Shown here: positions 44,027 to 54,260 of the stretch, piece after piece
Numbering within the stretch: the first letter of the stretch is position 1
How the letters are laid out: each line of letters starts with the position of its first letter
Source of the DNA: Pseudoalteromonas luteoviolacea
GTDB lineage: Bacteria > Pseudomonadota > Gammaproteobacteria > Enterobacterales > Alteromonadaceae
Length of the DNA: 64,000 bases
Reading direction: 5' to 3'
Assembly: GCF_001750165.1 (NCBI RefSeq)
Contig: NZ_CP015412.1
Location: forward strand, 186,001-250,000
Made by a program: the position numbers and the translations under genes
Notes under the pieces: generated by a model
What the model was told of the DNA's origin: nothing
The model's input: the letters and a program-made list of their open reading frames with translations, nothing else
Databases searched by the model: none

Positions 44027-46018
44027 ATGAAAAAAACAGTCCCGCTTATTTTTATCTTTCTTTTCTGCTTTAATGTAATTGCTTCTCAAGAAGAGCTGTT
44101 TGAGTTGAGCTTTGAGGAATTGCTCGACGTAAACATTACGCTAGCCACCAAAACTGCTGAAACACCCACCACAGTTCCTTCGAGTACGACAGTTTTTAAT
44201 CGCCAGCACATACAGTTACTTGGTGTAGCAAATGTTTATGAGTTAATGAATTTCGTGCCGGGCATGCAATCAACAAGAGGCGATTGGGTTGGTGCCGTAC
44301 CAAAAGAACATGCGAGAGGTATATATTTAGACAGCGGTAACGTATTAGTCATGCTTAATGGGCAAAGACTAAACGATGCCTCCTTTGGCAAAGCGTCGGT
44401 ATATGCTCCCTTCATTCCCGTCGAAATTGTAGAGAGAGTCGAGTTTATAAGAGGCCCTGGTTCTGCTTTGTATGGTAGTAACGCATTTTTAGGTGTGATG
44501 AATATCGTCACAAAGAAAAATGCTAATCAGTTCATGGCTGCCATTGGTGACAATGGTATGTATCAAGGTGCTCTTAGTGTTTATCACACATTTGAAAGTG
44601 GGTTATCACTTCAGGCGAATACATCTTTGTACAGAGATGATGGAGATAAGTATTTTGAAGCACAAGTGAGAGATCCGGTTGACGGTCGCTTTGTTGAGAT
44701 TGAACTGAACTGGCGCAACTGGCGATTCGCAATTCACAACACAGAAACTCGATTAGATGAATTTATCAATCTTTCAGGTGAATCCCGAGATAATAGACAT
44801 ACCAGCCGTAATCTTGGAATGCAATTAGAAGTCAATTCATCGTGGAGTGAGTCTTGGGCTAACACAACTAGGCTGGAATTTTTAAAGCACGATATAAAAA
44901 GTGCAGGTTTGATCGCAAGTGCTGAAGAGCTTCAGCTAGAGCATGATTTTTTTGTTGGACCTCGATGGCAATCCAGAGACATTACTTTAAACAGTGAGAC
45001 TGTTTATGAATATAGTAAATCACTTAACATTATTTTTGGCGCTGAATATTCATGGGAAGAGCAGTCTCGTGCAGATGTATATACCAACTACTATAAACCT
45101 GAAACTGGGCAAATTTTTGTAGATGAACCATATTACCTTGGAGGCATCCAGGTGATTAGCAACCATGAACCGTTTAAACCGCTAGAAGCAAGTTTTGATT
45201 CTTACGCCGTCTATACACAAGTTAAATATGCACTGACTGAGTCGGTCACAATGTTTACTGGACTTCGGTTTGATGATGTGATTGATATTGACCGCAAACT
45301 GTCTCCAAGATTAGCGTTAATCTACCAATTTAATCCTATACATACTTTTAAATTACAATATGGAGAGGCATTTAGAGTACCAGTCAGTAACGAGCTTCAC
45401 TCAAATGATGAGGTGACTATCGGTAATCCAAATTTAAAAGCAGAATACCTCAAAACAACAGAGCTTGTATGGCATGCAAAAAGTAGTAATTGGCAATTGG
45501 ACTTAGTTTTATTTGACAATGAGCTTGAGGACTTTATTAATTTAATTCCCGTAGATGAAGCGTTATCTCGTTTTACGTTTGATAATGTGTTTGAAACTAG
45601 TATGCAAGGCTTTGAATTCAGTGGGACATTACATATAAATGAAACAGCTTGGTTATCTAGTACATTCACTCAATATATAGACTTACCCTTTAATCCCAGC
45701 TATAAAAAATTCGGATCTTTAGTATTTAACTATAGCTTGGGAGATGTGCAATATTCCTTCAACGGTATATGGCGAGATAGTATTATGGTTATTCCTGCTG
45801 TGTTACCTGACGACCCTAATTTTTCACCCTATCACCAGCCAAGCCATTGGTTATTTGGTGCAACAGTAAGTTGGAAAGTTGACGATCAACAAGGAGTTGC
45901 ACTACAAGTTCAGAATATTTTTGATAAGTCCACAGACGCTTTTGACCCAAGAAGATATGATGGTAGGGTGCCTCAAAAAGGCAGGCAATTAAGATTACGT
46001 TATACATACGAATTTTAA
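44027..46018 (+). CDS. TonB-dependent receptor (unknown ligand)
   Basis: ATG 44027 gives a clean signal peptide (KKTVPLIFIFLFCFNVIAS). The 663-residue product has the plug pattern LFELSFEELLDVNITLATK, VYELMNFVPGMQ, VLVMLNGQRLND, VERVEFIRGPGSALYGSNAFLGVMNIVTKK, and a barrel ending Arg-Leu-Arg-Tyr-Thr-Tyr-Glu-Phe. It lacks a classical TonB box of the ETxxV type; the LSFEELLDVNIT start is a known alternative group. The ligand is unknown. An inverted repeat lies about 65-120 bases upstream. The next gene is a protease whose products could be imported as peptides, but that is speculation. Confidence 0.85.
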   Translation: MKKTVPLIFIFLFCFNVIASQEELFELSFEELLDVNITLATKTAETPTTVPSSTTVFNRQHIQLLGVANVYELMNFVPGMQSTRGDWVGAVPKEHARGIYLDSGNVLVMLNGQRLNDASFGKASVYAPFIPVEIVERVEFIRGPGSALYGSNAFLGVMNIVTKKNANQFMAAIGDNGMYQGALSVYHTFESGLSLQANTSLYRDDGDKYFEAQVRDPVDGRFVEIELNWRNWRFAIHNTETRLDEFINLSGESRDNRHTSRNLGMQLEVNSSWSESWANTTRLEFLKHDIKSAGLIASAEELQLEHDFFVGPRWQSRDITLNSETVYEYSKSLNIIFGAEYSWEEQSRADVYTNYYKPETGQIFVDEPYYLGGIQVISNHEPFKPLEASFDSYAVYTQVKYALTESVTMFTGLRFDDVIDIDRKLSPRLALIYQFNPIHTFKLQYGEAFRVPVSNELHSNDEVTIGNPNLKAEYLKTTELVWHAKSSNWQLDLVLFDNELEDFINLIPVDEALSRFTFDNVFETSMQGFEFSGTLHINETAWLSSTFTQYIDLPFNPSYKKFGSLVFNYSLGDVQYSFNGIWRDSIMVIPAVLPDDPNFSPYHQPSHWLFGATVSWKVDDQQGVALQVQNIFDKSTDAFDPRRYDGRVPQKGRQLRLRYTYEF

Positions 46019-46387
46019 CCAATCTCATCCATTTATCTATTAATCGCTTTATCTGCAATGTAAATCACCAAGCAATTCTGCCGAATTTATACTAGCAATA
46101 TGTACTCATAAAAAGCCATTATTAAATGCTCAAAGGGTTATTGAGTATTATATACTTTCTTTGTAGTATTTTGTTTACATTTTGGTCATATTAAATATGT
46201 GAATTTTGTTTGAATTAAGCTAAGGGTATGAAAATATTAATTAAAAAACAGGAAGAAGCAAAGGTTTAATTTATGTAAATTAAAGGTTTATTTTTTGTTT
46301 TATTTGTCTAGTCTCAACTATGCATCCAATTTAAGGTGCACATTCAAGTCATTTTTGAATGTTATACACACAATCAAGGAGCATAAA
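46019..46387. other. 369-bp intergenic region before the M4 protease gene
   Basis: AT-rich, with a small direct repeat of AAGGTTTA around 46261-46290 that flanks AATTTA-TG-TAAATT. A short frame of 13 codons at about 46228 is present but has no convincing role. The promoter of the protease gene must lie here; no operator could be assigned. Confidence 0.45.
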
Positions 46388-48559
46388 GTGAAACACCATA
46401 AAATAACTAAATTATCTCTCGCCACACTTGCAGTGTTGAGTTGTGCGACACACGCCGCACAAAAGCAGTATTTAAATCAACATAGCAACTTAAATGTTAT
46501 GCTGCAGTCTGGATCTATGAGTTTACTCTCAACACCAGCAAATCAATTAATCGGCCTTTCTGCGGATGACTCACTAAAAATACTAAAGAGCTTTAAACAC
46601 AAGAATGGTTCAGTGACACACCGTTATCAGCAAATGTATCAAGGTTTACCGGTTATTGGAGATACGGTGAGCTTAACTTTTGATAATCAGGGTCTGTTGA
46701 AGCACGCTCATGGTGCTGCTGTATACGACATTAATGCAGATGTCATGTCAGTCAAACCTAGCTTGGCAGTCGCGCAGGCTAAAGCTATGTCGACAGGCTC
46801 ATTACCAGCAACGCAGTTGACGCAACAGACATTCCATGAAACAGAGCGACTCGGTATATGGGTAGATAAAAATAATCAAGCTCGTTTGGTTTATGAGTTG
46901 TCACATGTCACTTACGGTGACTCGCCATCTAGGCCGTATCAAATTGTTGATGCGCACACCGGAGAAGTGTTGCTTAGTTACGACAATATTCAACATGCAA
47001 ACGCCACAGGTCCAGGAGGCAATCAAAAAACAGGACGTTATCAATATGGTACTGACTATGGCCACTTGGATGTTAGTCAGTCAGGTAACACCTGTACGAT
47101 GAACAATGCCAATGTAAAGACCATTCATTTAAACCATGGAAGCAGCGGCTCTAATGCACATAGCTTCACTTGCCCAGAAAATACGGTTAAAGAAATCAAC
47201 GGTGCCTATTCGCCGCTTAACGATGCACATTACTTTGGTAATGTGGTATTCAATATGTACAGTGACTGGTTGGGTACGGCACCACTGAGCTTCCAATTAC
47301 AAATGCGAGTTCACTATAGTAATAATTATGAAAATGCGTTTTGGGATGGACGTTCAATGACTTTTGGTGATGGTAAAGATAGATTTTACCCACTTGTCAG
47401 TTTGGATGTGTCTGCGCACGAGGTGAGTCATGGCTTTACAGAACAGAATTCCGGGCTAATCTACCGTAATAAGTCAGGAGGCTTGAACGAAGCGTTTTCT
47501 GATATGGCTGGCGAAGCTGCGGAGTTTTATATGAGAGGGAGCAATGATTGGTTGGTTGGGCAAGATATATTCAAAGGCAGTGGTGCACTTCGGTATATGA
47601 ATGATCCAACAAAAGATGGTCGTTCAATTGATCATCAATCAAACTTTACTTCCGGCATGGATGTGCACCATTCATCAGGAGTGTTCAACAAAGCCTTTTA
47701 TCATTTAGCAACAACGGCTGGCTGGGACACTAAAAAAGCGTTTGTGGTGATGGCGAAAGCGAATCAGATGTACTGGACGGCTAGTACAGATTGGGATCTG
47801 GCAGGCAATGGGGTAATGGATGCAGCATGTGACCTGGGTTACAACCCTGATGATGTTCAAGCTGCTTTGGCGTTAGTGGGGGTCACATCTCAACTCAGCT
47901 CAGGTAGTAGTTGTGGTACACCGCCTACTGACGAAGAATTGACAAACGGTGTAGCTCGAACGGGCATTAGTGGTGCAGCTAAATCACAGCAATTCTTTGT
48001 ATTAAATGTGCCAACAGGCTCAAGTAATCTTAAATTTGCTACTACTGGTGGGACAGGAGACGCAGATTTATATGTCAAGTTCGGCGGTAGACCAACTTTG
48101 CAGGCCTATGACTGCAAGAGTACTTCCTCTACCAGCAATGAATCCTGTTCAATAACGAATATTCAAGCAGGTACCTATTTTGTGATGGTTGAAGCTTGGA
48201 ATCAAATATCTGGCGTATCACTGACGGGAAGTTACTCTGATGGAAGCAACACTACTCCACCTATAGATCGCACAGAAACTAATGTGTCTGTGTCTACAGG
48301 GCAGTGGGCAAGATATACACAAGAGTTGAGCGCAGGATACTCAAACTTGACCGTATCGATTTCAGGAGGGACTGGTGACGCGGATCTATACGTCAATTTC
48401 GGCTCTGCATCTTCTACATCTTCATATCAATGTCGTCCATATAAAAATGGAAATAGTGAATCTTGCTCTTTTACGAACCCGCAATCAGGAACGTGGCACA
48501 TAGATTTACGTGGTTATAGTAATGCCAGTGGCGTGACACTGAATATCAAAGCAAACTAG
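46388..48559 (+). CDS. Secreted M4-family zinc metalloprotease with two PPC domains
   Basis: GTG 46388 is chosen because AAGGAG is 6 bases upstream and it gives a signal peptide (LSLATLAVLSCATHAA). The 723-residue preproprotein has a propeptide (about 25-200, FTP/PepSY type), a thermolysin-like catalytic domain with HEVSH (His344-Glu345-His348) and the third ligand in GGLNEAFSD, then two pre-peptidase C-terminal domains (about 530-630 and 640-723, each with GGTGDADLYV). This fits pseudoalysin/vibriolysin-type enzymes exported through the type II pathway, with the PPC domains removed on maturation. It is followed by an M28 peptidase gene. Confidence 0.92.
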   Translation: MKHHKITKLSLATLAVLSCATHAAQKQYLNQHSNLNVMLQSGSMSLLSTPANQLIGLSADDSLKILKSFKHKNGSVTHRYQQMYQGLPVIGDTVSLTFDNQGLLKHAHGAAVYDINADVMSVKPSLAVAQAKAMSTGSLPATQLTQQTFHETERLGIWVDKNNQARLVYELSHVTYGDSPSRPYQIVDAHTGEVLLSYDNIQHANATGPGGNQKTGRYQYGTDYGHLDVSQSGNTCTMNNANVKTIHLNHGSSGSNAHSFTCPENTVKEINGAYSPLNDAHYFGNVVFNMYSDWLGTAPLSFQLQMRVHYSNNYENAFWDGRSMTFGDGKDRFYPLVSLDVSAHEVSHGFTEQNSGLIYRNKSGGLNEAFSDMAGEAAEFYMRGSNDWLVGQDIFKGSGALRYMNDPTKDGRSIDHQSNFTSGMDVHHSSGVFNKAFYHLATTAGWDTKKAFVVMAKANQMYWTASTDWDLAGNGVMDAACDLGYNPDDVQAALALVGVTSQLSSGSSCGTPPTDEELTNGVARTGISGAAKSQQFFVLNVPTGSSNLKFATTGGTGDADLYVKFGGRPTLQAYDCKSTSSTSNESCSITNIQAGTYFVMVEAWNQISGVSLTGSYSDGSNTTPPIDRTETNVSVSTGQWARYTQELSAGYSNLTVSISGGTGDADLYVNFGSASSTSSYQCRPYKNGNSESCSFTNPQSGTWHIDLRGYSNASGVTLNIKAN

Positions 48560-48568
48560 GGCTTACTT

Positions 48569-48597
48569 GATAAAGGCGGCGACATGCCGCCTTTATC
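48569..48597 (+). promoter_or_regulatory. Strong hairpin between the M4 and M28 protease genes
   Basis: A perfect 12-bp stem GATAAAGGCGGC / GCCGCCTTTATC with a 5-base loop lies 9 bases after the M4 stop and about 10 bases before the M28 ribosome-binding site. It has no T-run, so it may be a partial terminator or a processing/stabilising element that sets unequal amounts of the two enzymes. Confidence 0.7.
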
Positions 48598-48619
48598 GAC
48601 ATCTTTCAAAGGATATATT

Positions 48620-50140
48620 ATGCGTACAAACAAATGCATATGTTTGTTGGCGTGTCTTACATTTTCCTCTTTCTCAAATGCAGTCTCTGAAAAAAAATGG
48701 ATTACGTTAGGTGCATCAGCAAGTCATCACTACCAATTAGAAAACGCTGTTAAAGGCCGTTCATATACTCAAACGAGTAACAATCACCAAGAAGCTGACA
48801 TTTTATTAATGCATGAGGAAGAGCATGAAAACCTCAGTCACTTTATGCATGAGCAGTATCACAGATGTGGTGGCTTTGTCGCTCATGATAGTGAAGCGGA
48901 AGCAAAGGCTTATTTGAGCACGTTAGAGTATGCTCATAAACACCAGCCAGAGTTAACATATTCGATTGATAACCCTGAAACCGTTCAAGCTTTAATGGGA
49001 AATGTATCGACGACAGGGTTAGTTAACACGGTGAGTAATATGACAGGGTTTTATAACCGCTATTACACCCAACAATCTGGTGTGGATGCATCAAACTGGG
49101 TTAAAAATCATTGGCAGAGCTTAGCCAGTTCGCGCTCAGATATCGCTGTTGAGCACTATACACATACATGGGCTCAGTCTTCCGTGATAGTGACTGTGCC
49201 CGGGAGCGAAATGGCTGATGAAATCGTGATTATTGGCGGGCATTTAGATTCAATTAATGGCAGTAACCCAAGCAGTGGCAGAGCCCCTGGAGCAGATGAT
49301 AATGCGTCGGGAATTGCTGTACTCAGTGAAGTACTCAAGGCCATAGTGGATACCAATTATAAGCCGAAAAGAACGGTGAAAATAATGGGGTTTGCAGCAG
49401 AGGAAGTTGGGCTAAGAGGGTCCAAAGCCATTGCCCAAGATTATAAAGCGTCGGGTAAAAATGTAGTTGGTATGGCACAATTTGATATGTCTGGGCATAA
49501 AGGTGGCCAGCACGATATCGTATTTATTACTGATTATACCAATAGCGCGCAAAATAACTTTATGAGCCAGCTACTTGATAAATATTTACCGAACGTGAGT
49601 TATGGTTTTGATCGCTGCGGTTATGGTTGCTCTGATCATGCGTCTTGGTATCAGCAAAGCTTTCCTGCGTCATTTCCATTTGAGTCACGGATGAGAGAGT
49701 CGAATCGCTTAATACACACTGCAAACGATACAGAGTATGACGCTGAACATTCAATTCATTTTGCTAAGTTGGCGAGCGCGTATATTGCGGAGTTAGCAAA
49801 AACGGCGGGCAGTGTAACTCCACCACCAATCGAACCGACGCCAATCGACAAGACTTACACGGATCTTAATGTATCTTCTGGGCAGTGGTGGCGAACTTCT
49901 CTGCCTTTAGGGAGTGGTTATCAAGAGTTGGTTGTGAACATCTCTGGTGGAACGGGCGATGCAGATCTATATGTCAATTTCGGAACTCAGTCCTCGACAT
50001 CCCAATTTCAATGCCGGCCTTATCAATATGGAAATGAGGAGGTTTGTACTATTTCGTTCCCAAAATCTGGTAATTGGTATTTCGATTTGCGAGGTTATAC
50101 GCAAGCATCTGGTGTGACATTGACGATTAAAGCAAGATGA
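48620..50140 (+). CDS. Secreted M28-family aminopeptidase with a PPC domain
   Basis: ATG 48620 has AAAGGA upstream and begins a signal peptide (CICLLACLTFSSFSNA). The 506-residue product has a propeptide-like part, the M28 di-zinc motifs GGHLDS, ADDNASG, AEEVGLRGS (catalytic Glu), QFDMSGHK and RLIHTANDTEY, and a C-terminal PPC domain from about 420 with GGTGDADLYVNF. It resembles Vibrio leucine aminopeptidase (AAP). It follows the M4 gene with a hairpin between; M4 cuts proteins and this enzyme trims the peptides. The two PPC domains match closely those of the M4 gene. Confidence 0.9.
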   Translation: MRTNKCICLLACLTFSSFSNAVSEKKWITLGASASHHYQLENAVKGRSYTQTSNNHQEADILLMHEEEHENLSHFMHEQYHRCGGFVAHDSEAEAKAYLSTLEYAHKHQPELTYSIDNPETVQALMGNVSTTGLVNTVSNMTGFYNRYYTQQSGVDASNWVKNHWQSLASSRSDIAVEHYTHTWAQSSVIVTVPGSEMADEIVIIGGHLDSINGSNPSSGRAPGADDNASGIAVLSEVLKAIVDTNYKPKRTVKIMGFAAEEVGLRGSKAIAQDYKASGKNVVGMAQFDMSGHKGGQHDIVFITDYTNSAQNNFMSQLLDKYLPNVSYGFDRCGYGCSDHASWYQQSFPASFPFESRMRESNRLIHTANDTEYDAEHSIHFAKLASAYIAELAKTAGSVTPPPIEPTPIDKTYTDLNVSSGQWWRTSLPLGSGYQELVVNISGGTGDADLYVNFGTQSSTSQFQCRPYQYGNEEVCTISFPKSGNWYFDLRGYTQASGVTLTIKAR

Positions 50141-50147
50141 GGTGAGG

Positions 50148-50176
50148 CGCTGCTGTAAAAAAAGCAGCAGCGTTTT
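50148..50176 (+). terminator. Terminator after the M28 peptidase gene
   Basis: Stem CGCTGCTG / CAGCAGCG with a 9-base loop, followed by TTTT. Confidence 0.85.
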
Positions 50177-50311
50177 CAATTACCTGTTTAGCACTGTGGT
50201 AATTTAAAGGTCGATTTTATGTAACTTATAGAGGTTGTGGACTTGTGGAAATGCAGGGGCTCATTCATACTGCCTCCTTATTTTAAGTGCACAATTTTAA
50301 AAAATAGAAAA

Positions 50312-51766
50312 ATGACGGATACAATGGTTAAAGGTAGTTCCTTATATAACAAATTTTGGCTATTTCTAGGCCCCTTCCTTTTTTTACTGACATGTCTCAC
50401 TCAAGGCCCTGAAGGCTTATCAGAGCAAGGTTGGCGCACTGCAGGCTTAGCGATGTGGCTCGCTGTTTGGTGGGTAAGTGAGACAGTCCCAATCCCTGTT
50501 ACGTCATTGGTTCCTTTATTGGCTGTTCCGCTGGCGGACATTAATGATATAAAGAGTACCTCATCGGCATATGCGCATCCCCTTATCTTTTTATTTTTAG
50601 GTGGGTTTTTAATTTCGATAGCCATGGAAAAGTCGCAGTTGCACAAGCGAATTGCGCTAAAGACCATGCTCAAAAGTGGCACAAACCCTAAATATCAAGT
50701 GTTGGCTATGATGCTTGTAAGCGGCTTTTTATCTATGTGGATAAATAATACGGCCACCACGCTGATGTTGTTGCCTATTGCTTTGTCTGTGATTCATGTT
50801 TTACAAAAAAACGGTGCTCACTGTGATAACTATGCAAAAGCCTTGTTGTTAGCTATTGCCTATAGTGCAAGTTTAGGTGGTGTTGGAACTATTATTGGCA
50901 CTGCACCTAACGCATTAATGGTCGCGTATTTGTGGGACAACCATCAAATAGAAATAGGCTTTGGACAATGGATGATAGTTGCGGTGCCATTTACATTTGG
51001 CATGATTTTTTTATGTTGGCTTTGGCTAACCAAGTTTGCATTTAAACTTGCTCCGCAACAAAATAATAGTCAGATGACGGAAATATTTTCCTCTCAACTC
51101 AAAGAGCAGGGCAGAATGACGATTGCGGAGAAAAATGTTCTGTATGTCTTCTTATTTGCAGTATTTGGTTGGCTTTTGAGGCCCTATTTACAAACATGGA
51201 CTGGGTTAAACATTACAGATACGGGAATAGCGGTTGCAGCGTCTATCATGTTATTTGTTTTACCAGCAGACAGTAAAGGCGAGCAAAAAGTTATGGACTG
51301 GCCTGCTGCGAAAGAAGTGCCATGGGGCATACTTTTATTATTTGGTGGCGGGTTAACCTTAGCGAGCCAAATAAAAGGATCTGGCCTTGCTGAATACATC
51401 GCAAATATATTAGCAGGTGCGAGTGCTATTCCACTTGTATTGAGTGTCATTGCTGTGGCTGCTTTGATCACATTTTTAACTGAGCTGACAAGCAATACAG
51501 CCACAGCCGCAGGCTTTTTACCTTTACTTGGTCCGGTTGCAGAACAAGTGACGGGAACGCCATTGGTATGGATCATCCCTGCGGCAATGGCCGCAAGCTG
51601 TGCCTTTATGATGCCCGTAGCAACTCCGCCAAATGCGATAGTATTTGGATCTGGTGAAATAAAAATTAGGGATATGATAAAAGCGGGATTTGTATTAAAC
51701 CTAATTGCTATTGCAATGATAAGTCTTATAACCTTAACGGTTGCTCGTTGGGTTTTTGTATTTTAA
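50312..51766 (+). CDS. DASS-family (SLC13) sodium-dicarboxylate or anion symporter
   Basis: The protein has 484 residues from ATG 50312 (ATG 50324 is also possible; an in-frame start at 50237 has no support). It has about 11-12 membrane segments and the two Ser/Asn-Thr motifs of the family, INNTATTLMLLPIA and LTSNTATAAGFLPLLG, which form the Na+/substrate sites. These carry succinate, citrate or sulfate in other organisms. It would import carboxylates with sodium, which suits a marine cell. A terminator follows at 51791. Not linked to the next gene. Confidence 0.88.
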   Translation: MTDTMVKGSSLYNKFWLFLGPFLFLLTCLTQGPEGLSEQGWRTAGLAMWLAVWWVSETVPIPVTSLVPLLAVPLADINDIKSTSSAYAHPLIFLFLGGFLISIAMEKSQLHKRIALKTMLKSGTNPKYQVLAMMLVSGFLSMWINNTATTLMLLPIALSVIHVLQKNGAHCDNYAKALLLAIAYSASLGGVGTIIGTAPNALMVAYLWDNHQIEIGFGQWMIVAVPFTFGMIFLCWLWLTKFAFKLAPQQNNSQMTEIFSSQLKEQGRMTIAEKNVLYVFLFAVFGWLLRPYLQTWTGLNITDTGIAVAASIMLFVLPADSKGEQKVMDWPAAKEVPWGILLLFGGGLTLASQIKGSGLAEYIANILAGASAIPLVLSVIAVAALITFLTELTSNTATAAGFLPLLGPVAEQVTGTPLVWIIPAAMAASCAFMMPVATPPNAIVFGSGEIKIRDMIKAGFVLNLIAIAMISLITLTVARWVFVF

Positions 51767-51790
51767 CGTTGTAGGCATTTTCAGGTGTAT

Positions 51791-51820
51791 AAGGGCCACC
51801 AGGTATAAGGTGGCCTTTTT
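51791..51820 (+). terminator. Terminator after the DASS transporter gene
   Basis: GGCCACC pairs with GGTGGCC around an 8-base loop, followed by TTTTT; flanking A/T and G-U pairs extend the stem. Confidence 0.85.
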
Positions 51821-52040
51821 GATGATGTTACATAAACAGTGAGAATCTACAGTAGATAAGTGCATATTGACGTCTCAAGGTGCACGAGTTGAGGAATAGG
51901 TAGTCTATTTGCTACTGTGAATGTGGTTTCTCTGATTGCAAATTCTCATTGGAGAAATCGATTTAATCTGCATGTCCAAGTGGTCAATATAATTTCAGAA
52001 GTAACTGTTTAGGTCGTGATAAATTAGAGAGGCAAATAGT

Positions 52041-53432
52041 GTGAGCCAAGTCCAAGAACATGGAATAGTAAATGAGTTTATTAAATTGAAGTCTGCGCAC
52101 TATTTAGATCCATTTCCAACAAGCTCTAAGAGAAAAGAAAAGTTAGAAAGATTAAGTGCCGCAATTATTGCAAATAAGCAACGGTTTGTTGAAGCCGCTA
52201 ATAATGATTTCAGTATTCGAGCTGAATACGACACACTTGTGGCTGACATCATTCCAACTGTGAGTCATATTCGCTATTTGTGCCGGAAAATTGAGTCTTT
52301 TATGAAGCCTCACTCTAGATCTGCAGGCTGGCAGTTTTTTCCCTCTAGAGTGTGGGTTGAGTACGTACCCAAAGGTGTTATCGGCATTATTGCACCGTGG
52401 AATTATCCAATTCAATTAGCGCTTGTTCCGCTGGCGACTGCGCTTGCAGCGGGCAATAAAGTGATGATAAAACTCAGCGAATATACACCATCCGTTAATG
52501 AAGTGATGAAAGATGTACTCAAGTCAATTGAGAGCGATTGTATCGTAGTAGAGGGAGGACCTGATATTGCCTCTATGTTTAGCCATCAGCATTTTGATCA
52601 CATATTTTTTACAGGCTCTACAGACGTCGGTAAGCAGGTTTATGCAGCAGCATCAAGAAATTTAGTGCCTGTTACTTTGGAGCTAGGTGGGAAATCACCC
52701 ATGATAGTTTTAGCTGATGCAAACCAAGATAAAGCAGTGTTAGACATTATTTTTGCAAAAAAAATGAATGCGGGGCAGGTGTGTGTCGCACCTGATTATG
52801 TGCTTGTTGAAGAGTTTATTTATGAATCCTTTATTGCGAAACTCAAACATCAGCTCGTCAAACGTGACGATATGGAAAGACAAACAGGTATTGTAAATGA
52901 GCATCATGCCCGAAGATTAGAGTCTCTTATTGAAGATGTTATTGATATGGGCGTGGAAGTTTATCATTCAAAGCCGCTTGAAAATATTCGCGCAGATGAT
53001 TTTGGTATGCACTTGATATTTAACCCGCCTTTAGATTCACGCATTATGCAAGAGGAAGTATTTGGGCCAATACTCAGCGTAATAAAAGTACGAGATTTAG
53101 TCGATGCTAAAAAGATAATTCAGCGCCAAGGCAGCCCGCTAACTAGCTATTTATATACAGACAACCTTAAAGCACAAAGAGACATTAGACAGTCTTTATT
53201 AGCTGGCTCAATCAGCATTAATGATATGCTGTTGCACGTCGCTGTGACTGATCTTCCATTTGGCGGGGTTGGTCACTCTGGGATGGGTCAATATCACGGT
53301 ACAGAAGGGTTGGTGACTTTTAGCCATGCCAAATCAATATTTAAGTCGAACAGCCGAATTTGGCGAAGTAAGCTGTTTGCGGAATATAGCCATGCCATAA
53401 ACAAATTGCTGACGTGGCTATATTTAAAATAA
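52041..53432 (+). CDS. Aldehyde dehydrogenase, coniferyl-aldehyde dehydrogenase type
   Basis: The start is GTG 52041, with GAGAGG 9 bases upstream. The 463-residue protein has the NAD(P) motif IAPWNYPIQLALVPL and FFTGSTDVGK, the catalytic Glu214 (TLELGGKSP) and the nucleophile Cys248 (NAGQVCVAPDYVLV). Its short length and the LPFGGVGHSGMGQYHG stretch match the CalB-type group (class 3-like), with a hydrophobic C-terminal tail that may attach it to the membrane. It oxidises aldehydes to acids. Context gives no specific substrate. Confidence 0.88.
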   Translation: MSQVQEHGIVNEFIKLKSAHYLDPFPTSSKRKEKLERLSAAIIANKQRFVEAANNDFSIRAEYDTLVADIIPTVSHIRYLCRKIESFMKPHSRSAGWQFFPSRVWVEYVPKGVIGIIAPWNYPIQLALVPLATALAAGNKVMIKLSEYTPSVNEVMKDVLKSIESDCIVVEGGPDIASMFSHQHFDHIFFTGSTDVGKQVYAAASRNLVPVTLELGGKSPMIVLADANQDKAVLDIIFAKKMNAGQVCVAPDYVLVEEFIYESFIAKLKHQLVKRDDMERQTGIVNEHHARRLESLIEDVIDMGVEVYHSKPLENIRADDFGMHLIFNPPLDSRIMQEEVFGPILSVIKVRDLVDAKKIIQRQGSPLTSYLYTDNLKAQRDIRQSLLAGSISINDMLLHVAVTDLPFGGVGHSGMGQYHGTEGLVTFSHAKSIFKSNSRIWRSKLFAEYSHAINKLLTWLYLK

Positions 53433-53442
53433 TATCAAATTA

Positions 53443-54168
53443 TTATTCAGCGAATCCGCTCCCAGCAATATAGGTATTAGCCTGAATTTTGTGGTAGATA
53501 TCGTTAGCGATACGTTGACCTCTTTCTAACTGAGAGCGAGACAAGCTTTGCTCATCTAACTGGCGGCTTTCTGCGGCTTGTGCATACCCATTGAATTCAG
53601 CAAGCAGATTCCAAATGTACGAGCGCTCCACATTTTTTTGCACACCTAAGCCTTGATAATAGAGCAGGGCTAGATTGTACATGGCGAGTGTGTAGTTGTT
53701 GGCTGCTGCTCTTTCGTACCAAAACCGCGCTTTTACATAGTCTTGAACTACACCGTCACCATTGGCATGCATTACACCGAGGTTAAATTGTGCAGCAGGT
53801 AAGTTCTTTTTGGCAGCTTGAGTAAACAGGTCTACAGCTTTTTGCTTATCTAGTTTAACGCCACGTCCATCTTGATAAAGAACAGCAAGTGAAAACATAG
53901 CATCTGCGCTGCCTAGTTTCACGGCGCGTTGAAGTAGTTCAGCGGCTTTTCTAGGGTTTTTCGGTACGCCATATCCCCCGTCATACATTTTGGCCAATTC
54001 ATACATGCCTGGTGCAAAGCCCATGTCTACCAAATATTGAAATTCTTTAATGGCAACATCAAATTGACCTTGATTTGCAGCAGCTATGCCTTCTTCTAAC
54101 CCTGCAAGTGTTGGCGTAGAGCTGAGAATTAGCCCTGAGAATAAAAGTGTTTGGGTTAACTTTCGCAT
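53443..54168 (-). CDS. Sel1-repeat periplasmic protein
   Basis: The 241-residue protein has a signal peptide (ILSSTPTLAG) and about five Sel1-like repeats (for example PGMYELAKMYDGGYGVPKNP, AMFSLAVLYQDGRGVKLD, AQFNLGVMHANGDGV, AMYNLALLYYQGLGVQK). SLR proteins act as adaptor or scaffold proteins, often for envelope or signalling complexes. It ends 10 bases from the convergent aldehyde dehydrogenase. Its promoter must be in the space below the small RNA terminator at 54261. Specific partner unknown. Confidence 0.88.
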   Translation of the reverse strand: MRKLTQTLLFSGLILSSTPTLAGLEEGIAAANQGQFDVAIKEFQYLVDMGFAPGMYELAKMYDGGYGVPKNPRKAAELLQRAVKLGSADAMFSLAVLYQDGRGVKLDKQKAVDLFTQAAKKNLPAAQFNLGVMHANGDGVVQDYVKARFWYERAAANNYTLAMYNLALLYYQGLGVQKNVERSYIWNLLAEFNGYAQAAESRQLDEQSLSRSQLERGQRIANDIYHKIQANTYIAGSGFAE

Positions 54169-54260
54169 CTTAATTTCTCCTTATGGCACAGGGTTTTTTG
54201 TTTAGTTTAATGCACATATTATATTTATGCAGTTTAGACTATAACCTTATGAAGGGAAAT

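Noticed and set aside
46228..46269. 13-codon leader-like frame before the M4 protease gene
   Set aside because: No attenuator pair or run of regulatory codons; probably chance.
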